Shown here piece by piece: positions 61,701 to 64,000 of a stretch of DNA of 64,000 nucleotides (within the stretch, counting starts at the first letter, position 1; the number at the start of each line of letters is the position of its first letter). The DNA lies in NCBI RefSeq assembly GCF_001404515.1, contig NZ_CXWE01000003.1:62001-126000 (forward strand), in the 5' to 3' direction. The notes beneath the pieces were generated by a model, which had not been told where the DNA came from, ran no database searches, and was given only the letters and a program-made list of their open reading frames with translations. This DNA comes from Roseibium album. GTDB taxonomy: Bacteria; Pseudomonadota; Alphaproteobacteria; Rhizobiales; Stappiaceae. The translations under genes and the position numbers were made by a program.

Positions 61701-62441
61701 ATGCATGCCTCGATTGACAGCTCCTTTCAGAACTTTTCGGCATCGGCACCCGGCGCCCGGTTCACCGACTGGATTGCAACACGTGCGGAACCTTATTGGA
61801 CCAGCGCGACCAATCACGCATTCACACGCGCGATTGGTGACGGATCCATGCCGGACGAAGCATACGCTCGCTATCTGATCGAGGATTACACGTTCATCAC
61901 GGATCTTGCTTCGACACTTGGTTACCTGGTCGCCAAAGCGCCGAACATGCGGGCAAAGTCGCGACTGTCTGCATTCCTCGCCCTGCTCACGTCGGAGGAA
62001 AATGATTATTTCCTGCGGTCCTTCGACGCTCTTGGCGTCCCGGCCGAGACCTATGAAACCGCCGCGCAAGGACCGGTCACGCGTGCATTTGCCGATCTGC
62101 TCCTGACGTCTTCAGGCAAGGGATCCTATGCCGAAGGGCTCACTTGCCTGCTCTGCGCCGAATGGTGTTACCTGACATGGGGTCGGCGCGAGGCACAAAA
62201 GCCCCGACCGGAGAAATTCTACCTCGCCGAATGGATAGACCTTCACGCCGTTTCCGGTTTCGAAGACTTTGTTGATTGGATCCGCGCTGAACTCGATGAG
62301 ATCGGCCCTGCGCTGTCGCCTTTGAAACAGGAAACACTCGCTGAACTCTTCACCCGGATGAGCATGCTGGAAGACGCGTTTTTTGAAGCCGCATGGACAG
62401 GCGAACTCCCGGCTGCTTTTGATGATCCGCAACGGCGGTAA
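61701..62441 (+). CDS. tenA: TenA/THI-4-family protein
   Basis: 246 residues, all-helical TenA/heme-oxygenase-like fold (SMPDEAYARYLIEDYTFITD; AEWCYLTWGRREA; LHAVSGFEDFVDWIRAELDE). TenA enzymes salvage the aminopyrimidine of degraded thiamine; here CLLCAEWC near residues 148-155 offers the cysteine expected of the TenA-C type, though assignment of the nucleophile is uncertain. No TPP riboswitch is seen upstream. The EamA gene begins 3 bp after its stop. Confidence 0.83.
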   Translation: MHASIDSSFQNFSASAPGARFTDWIATRAEPYWTSATNHAFTRAIGDGSMPDEAYARYLIEDYTFITDLASTLGYLVAKAPNMRAKSRLSAFLALLTSEENDYFLRSFDALGVPAETYETAAQGPVTRAFADLLLTSSGKGSYAEGLTCLLCAEWCYLTWGRREAQKPRPEKFYLAEWIDLHAVSGFEDFVDWIRAELDEIGPALSPLKQETLAELFTRMSMLEDAFFEAAWTGELPAAFDDPQRR

Positions 62442-62444
62442 CGC

Positions 62445-63338
62445 ATGTATCTCTATGAAGCTGCCGCTCTCGGAGCCGCCAGTCTTTGGGCCCTGACCGG
62501 ACTTTTGTCTGCTGCGCCTGCTCAACACCTTGGCGCAATCGCCTTCAATTGCACGCGCATGGTTCTCGTCACGATCATGCTGTGCGTTTGGGTGATGTTG
62601 ACCGATGGCTGGAATTCAATCGGCAGCGGCCACCTATCGCCATTGATCCTGTCAGGCTTCATCGGAATCTTCATGGGCGATACCGCCCTGTTTCTGACAC
62701 TGAACCGAATGGGTCCGCGCCGCACGGCGATGCTCTTCGCACTTAACGCACCCATGTCTGCAATACTCGGCTGGCTGATCCTGGATGAAACGCTCACCGC
62801 CATACAGGTTCTGGGGATCGTGCTGATTTTTCTCGGTGTGCTGCTGGCGATTCGTTTCGGCAAACGCAAGTCGCAGCTGCACAAATGGGAAAGTATCAAG
62901 GGCCCGCTCTGGGTTGGTGTCCTGTTTGGCATTGCCGCAGCGCTGTCACAGTCCATAGGGTCCTTGATTGCCCGCCCTGTCATGGAAACCGGCGCAGACC
63001 CCGTTGCGGCCTCGAGTATCCGCGTTGGAGTGGCTGCACTCGGTCTCGTCTTGTTGACGCGTCTGCCATTCAGTTGGGTCAAGCCTGCTGGAAGCTTCAC
63101 GCTTCCCGTCATCGGCATCATTGCGGTTTCCGGCCTGCTGGGCATGGGCATCGGCATGACCCTGATACTCTTCGCTCTCTCCGGCGGCGAAGTCGGCATC
63201 ATCGCAACACTATCAGCAACGACCCCGGCGGTGATGCTGCCAATGATGTGGTGGCGGACGAAGGAATTTCCTGCTCTGGGTGCATGGGCAGGTGCTGTCC
63301 TCGTCGTTGCAGGGAGCGCGCTGCTGTTTGTCGTCTGA
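62445..63338 (+). CDS. EamA/DMT-family transporter
   Basis: 297 residues with ten membrane helices arranged as two EamA repeats. GDTALFLTLNRMGPRRTAML with the FALNAPMSAILGWLILDE boundary marks the first repeat and LSATTPAVMLPMMWWRTKE the second. Translationally close to tenA, so it may move a thiamine-related or amino compound; DMT substrate ranges are wide. Confidence 0.88.
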   Translation: MYLYEAAALGAASLWALTGLLSAAPAQHLGAIAFNCTRMVLVTIMLCVWVMLTDGWNSIGSGHLSPLILSGFIGIFMGDTALFLTLNRMGPRRTAMLFALNAPMSAILGWLILDETLTAIQVLGIVLIFLGVLLAIRFGKRKSQLHKWESIKGPLWVGVLFGIAAALSQSIGSLIARPVMETGADPVAASSIRVGVAALGLVLLTRLPFSWVKPAGSFTLPVIGIIAVSGLLGMGIGMTLILFALSGGEVGIIATLSATTPAVMLPMMWWRTKEFPALGAWAGAVLVVAGSALLFVV

Positions 63339-63555
63339 GAGAATTCGCAGCAACAATAGTGCATGGTGTCGTGAACAACATGCATGGGCCGGACAAGCCC
63401 GAGGACGTCGCCTTTTTCCGCAGCAGCGTCGATAAATGTAAACAATCGCCAGAGATTGCAATCTAGCCTGTCCGAGAGAAAAGTTGGTCAAAGTCACCCG
63501 GCAGCACACCGGGGATCCGGACGACGCTGCGAATCAAGGTTGCGGTCAAGGGGAA

Positions 63556-64000
63556 ATGGACGTGTCCGTATTGCTCGAACCGTTTCGGCTGAAACACCTC
63601 ACGCTGCGCAATCGCATCATTAGCACGTCGCATGCGCCGAATTTTGTCGAAGCCGGTCATCCGCGTGAGCGCTACAGGCTGTACCACGAAGAGAAGGCGA
63701 AAGGCGGCGTTGCCCTGACGATGATCGGCGGATCGACGAACATCGCGCCGGACAGCCCCTCGGTTTTCGGTCAGCTCTATGCTGGCGATGACAGCATCGT
63801 GCCATGGTTCAGGGAATTGACCGATGGCGTACACCGGCACGGCGCGGCTGTGATGTGCCAGATAACCCATATGGGTCGCCGAACGGCATGGGACGACGGG
63901 CATTGGCTTCCGGTCCTGGCACCTTCAGGCGTGCGCGAACGTGCCCACCGTGCGTTCCCCAAGGTGATGGAATTGCAAGACATGGATCGTATCGTCCATG
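63556..64000 (+). CDS. NADH:flavin oxidoreductase of the TMADH/DgcA group (3' truncated by window edge)
   Basis: The ATG at 63556 follows AAGGGGAA. The first 148 residues read as the FMN-binding TIM barrel of old-yellow-enzyme-related demethylases: LLEPFRLKHLTLRNRIISTS, HPRERYRLYHEEKAKGGVAL, CQITHMGRRTAWDDG. This sub-group includes dimethylglycine and proline-betaine demethylating enzymes and trimethylamine dehydrogenase; the second, FAD/NAD-binding half lies beyond the window. It would degrade an N-methylated amino acid, in keeping with the betaine-type genes at 42-50 kb (inference). Confidence 0.83.
   Translation, partial: MDVSVLLEPFRLKHLTLRNRIISTSHAPNFVEAGHPRERYRLYHEEKAKGGVALTMIGGSTNIAPDSPSVFGQLYAGDDSIVPWFRELTDGVHRHGAAVMCQITHMGRRTAWDDGHWLPVLAPSGVRERAHRAFPKVMELQDMDRIVH

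Noticed and set aside
1..64000. CRISPR arrays, rRNA genes, complete insertion sequences
   Set aside because: No regularly spaced repeats, rRNA sequence or transposase genes were seen on reading the window.

Overview
The window reads as the chromosome of a marine-type alphaproteobacterium, most like Stappiaceae/Roseibium-Labrenzia (Hyphomicrobiales). This is inferred from a high-GC core, the hemC-hemD-mic60-hemY block beside divergent tsaD, and leuB and asd on one strand. No taxon-specific marker was searched. The window has two halves that meet at a tRNA-Thr gene at about 26.3 kb.

Left half (1 to about 26.34 kb): the right-hand part of an integrative mobilizable or conjugative element. It holds the helicase end of a TraA/MobA-MobL relaxase (open at the left edge), a small coiled-coil/secreted gene pair, a resolvase/invertase, a solitary DNA methyltransferase, a run of unrecognised backbone genes, a VirD4/TraG-like coupling ATPase (21.1-22.5 kb), and a large serine recombinase whose 3' end runs antisense into tRNA-Thr(CGT). 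Between the two backbone blocks lies a visibly AT-rich cargo segment (about 6.5-16.4 kb). It carries a YobI-like membrane P-loop NTPase, a divergent PIN-domain protein, and a two-gene unit of an unknown 139-residue protein and a 1344-residue NB-ARC/WD40 STAND NTPase. This looks like a defence-type cargo island and is the best candidate here for an undescribed system. No mating-pair-formation genes are visible, so the element is either mobilizable only or has its T4SS left of the window.

Right half (26.4-64 kb): core chromosome. First come the heme/Mic60 block (hemY, mic60, hemD, hemC on the minus strand) and divergent tsaD, then nudix, gpsA, YciI, EVE, an ETFB-type methyltransferase, an M20 amidohydrolase, a membrane AlbA_2 protein, a TauE-type permease and leuB. 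Between leuB (41.0 kb) and asd (60.4 kb) is a catabolic/accessory stretch. Its main piece is a tightly overlapping minus-strand operon (aldehyde dehydrogenase, M19-like protein, unknown 561-residue protein, DUF3726 protein, Ldh-type dehydrogenase, then a BCCT transporter) with a divergent LysR gene. The same stretch holds a chemoreceptor, an ABM/cytochrome b561 pair, a phytase-like esterase, a Bcr/CflA exporter, an arsR-arsC pair and a diaminopropionate ammonia-lyase. After asd come tenA, a DMT exporter and the start of a TMADH/DgcA-like flavin oxidoreductase cut by the right edge.

The cis-acting sites read directly from the bases include a leaderless-type promoter for the STAND unit, Shine-Dalgarno-sequestering hairpins on consecutive element genes, a palindrome overlapping the recombinase-operon promoter, tandem operators before the ABM gene, a LysR palindrome, a perfect 24-bp palindrome holding two stop codons, and a hairpin/pseudoknot leader in front of asd.
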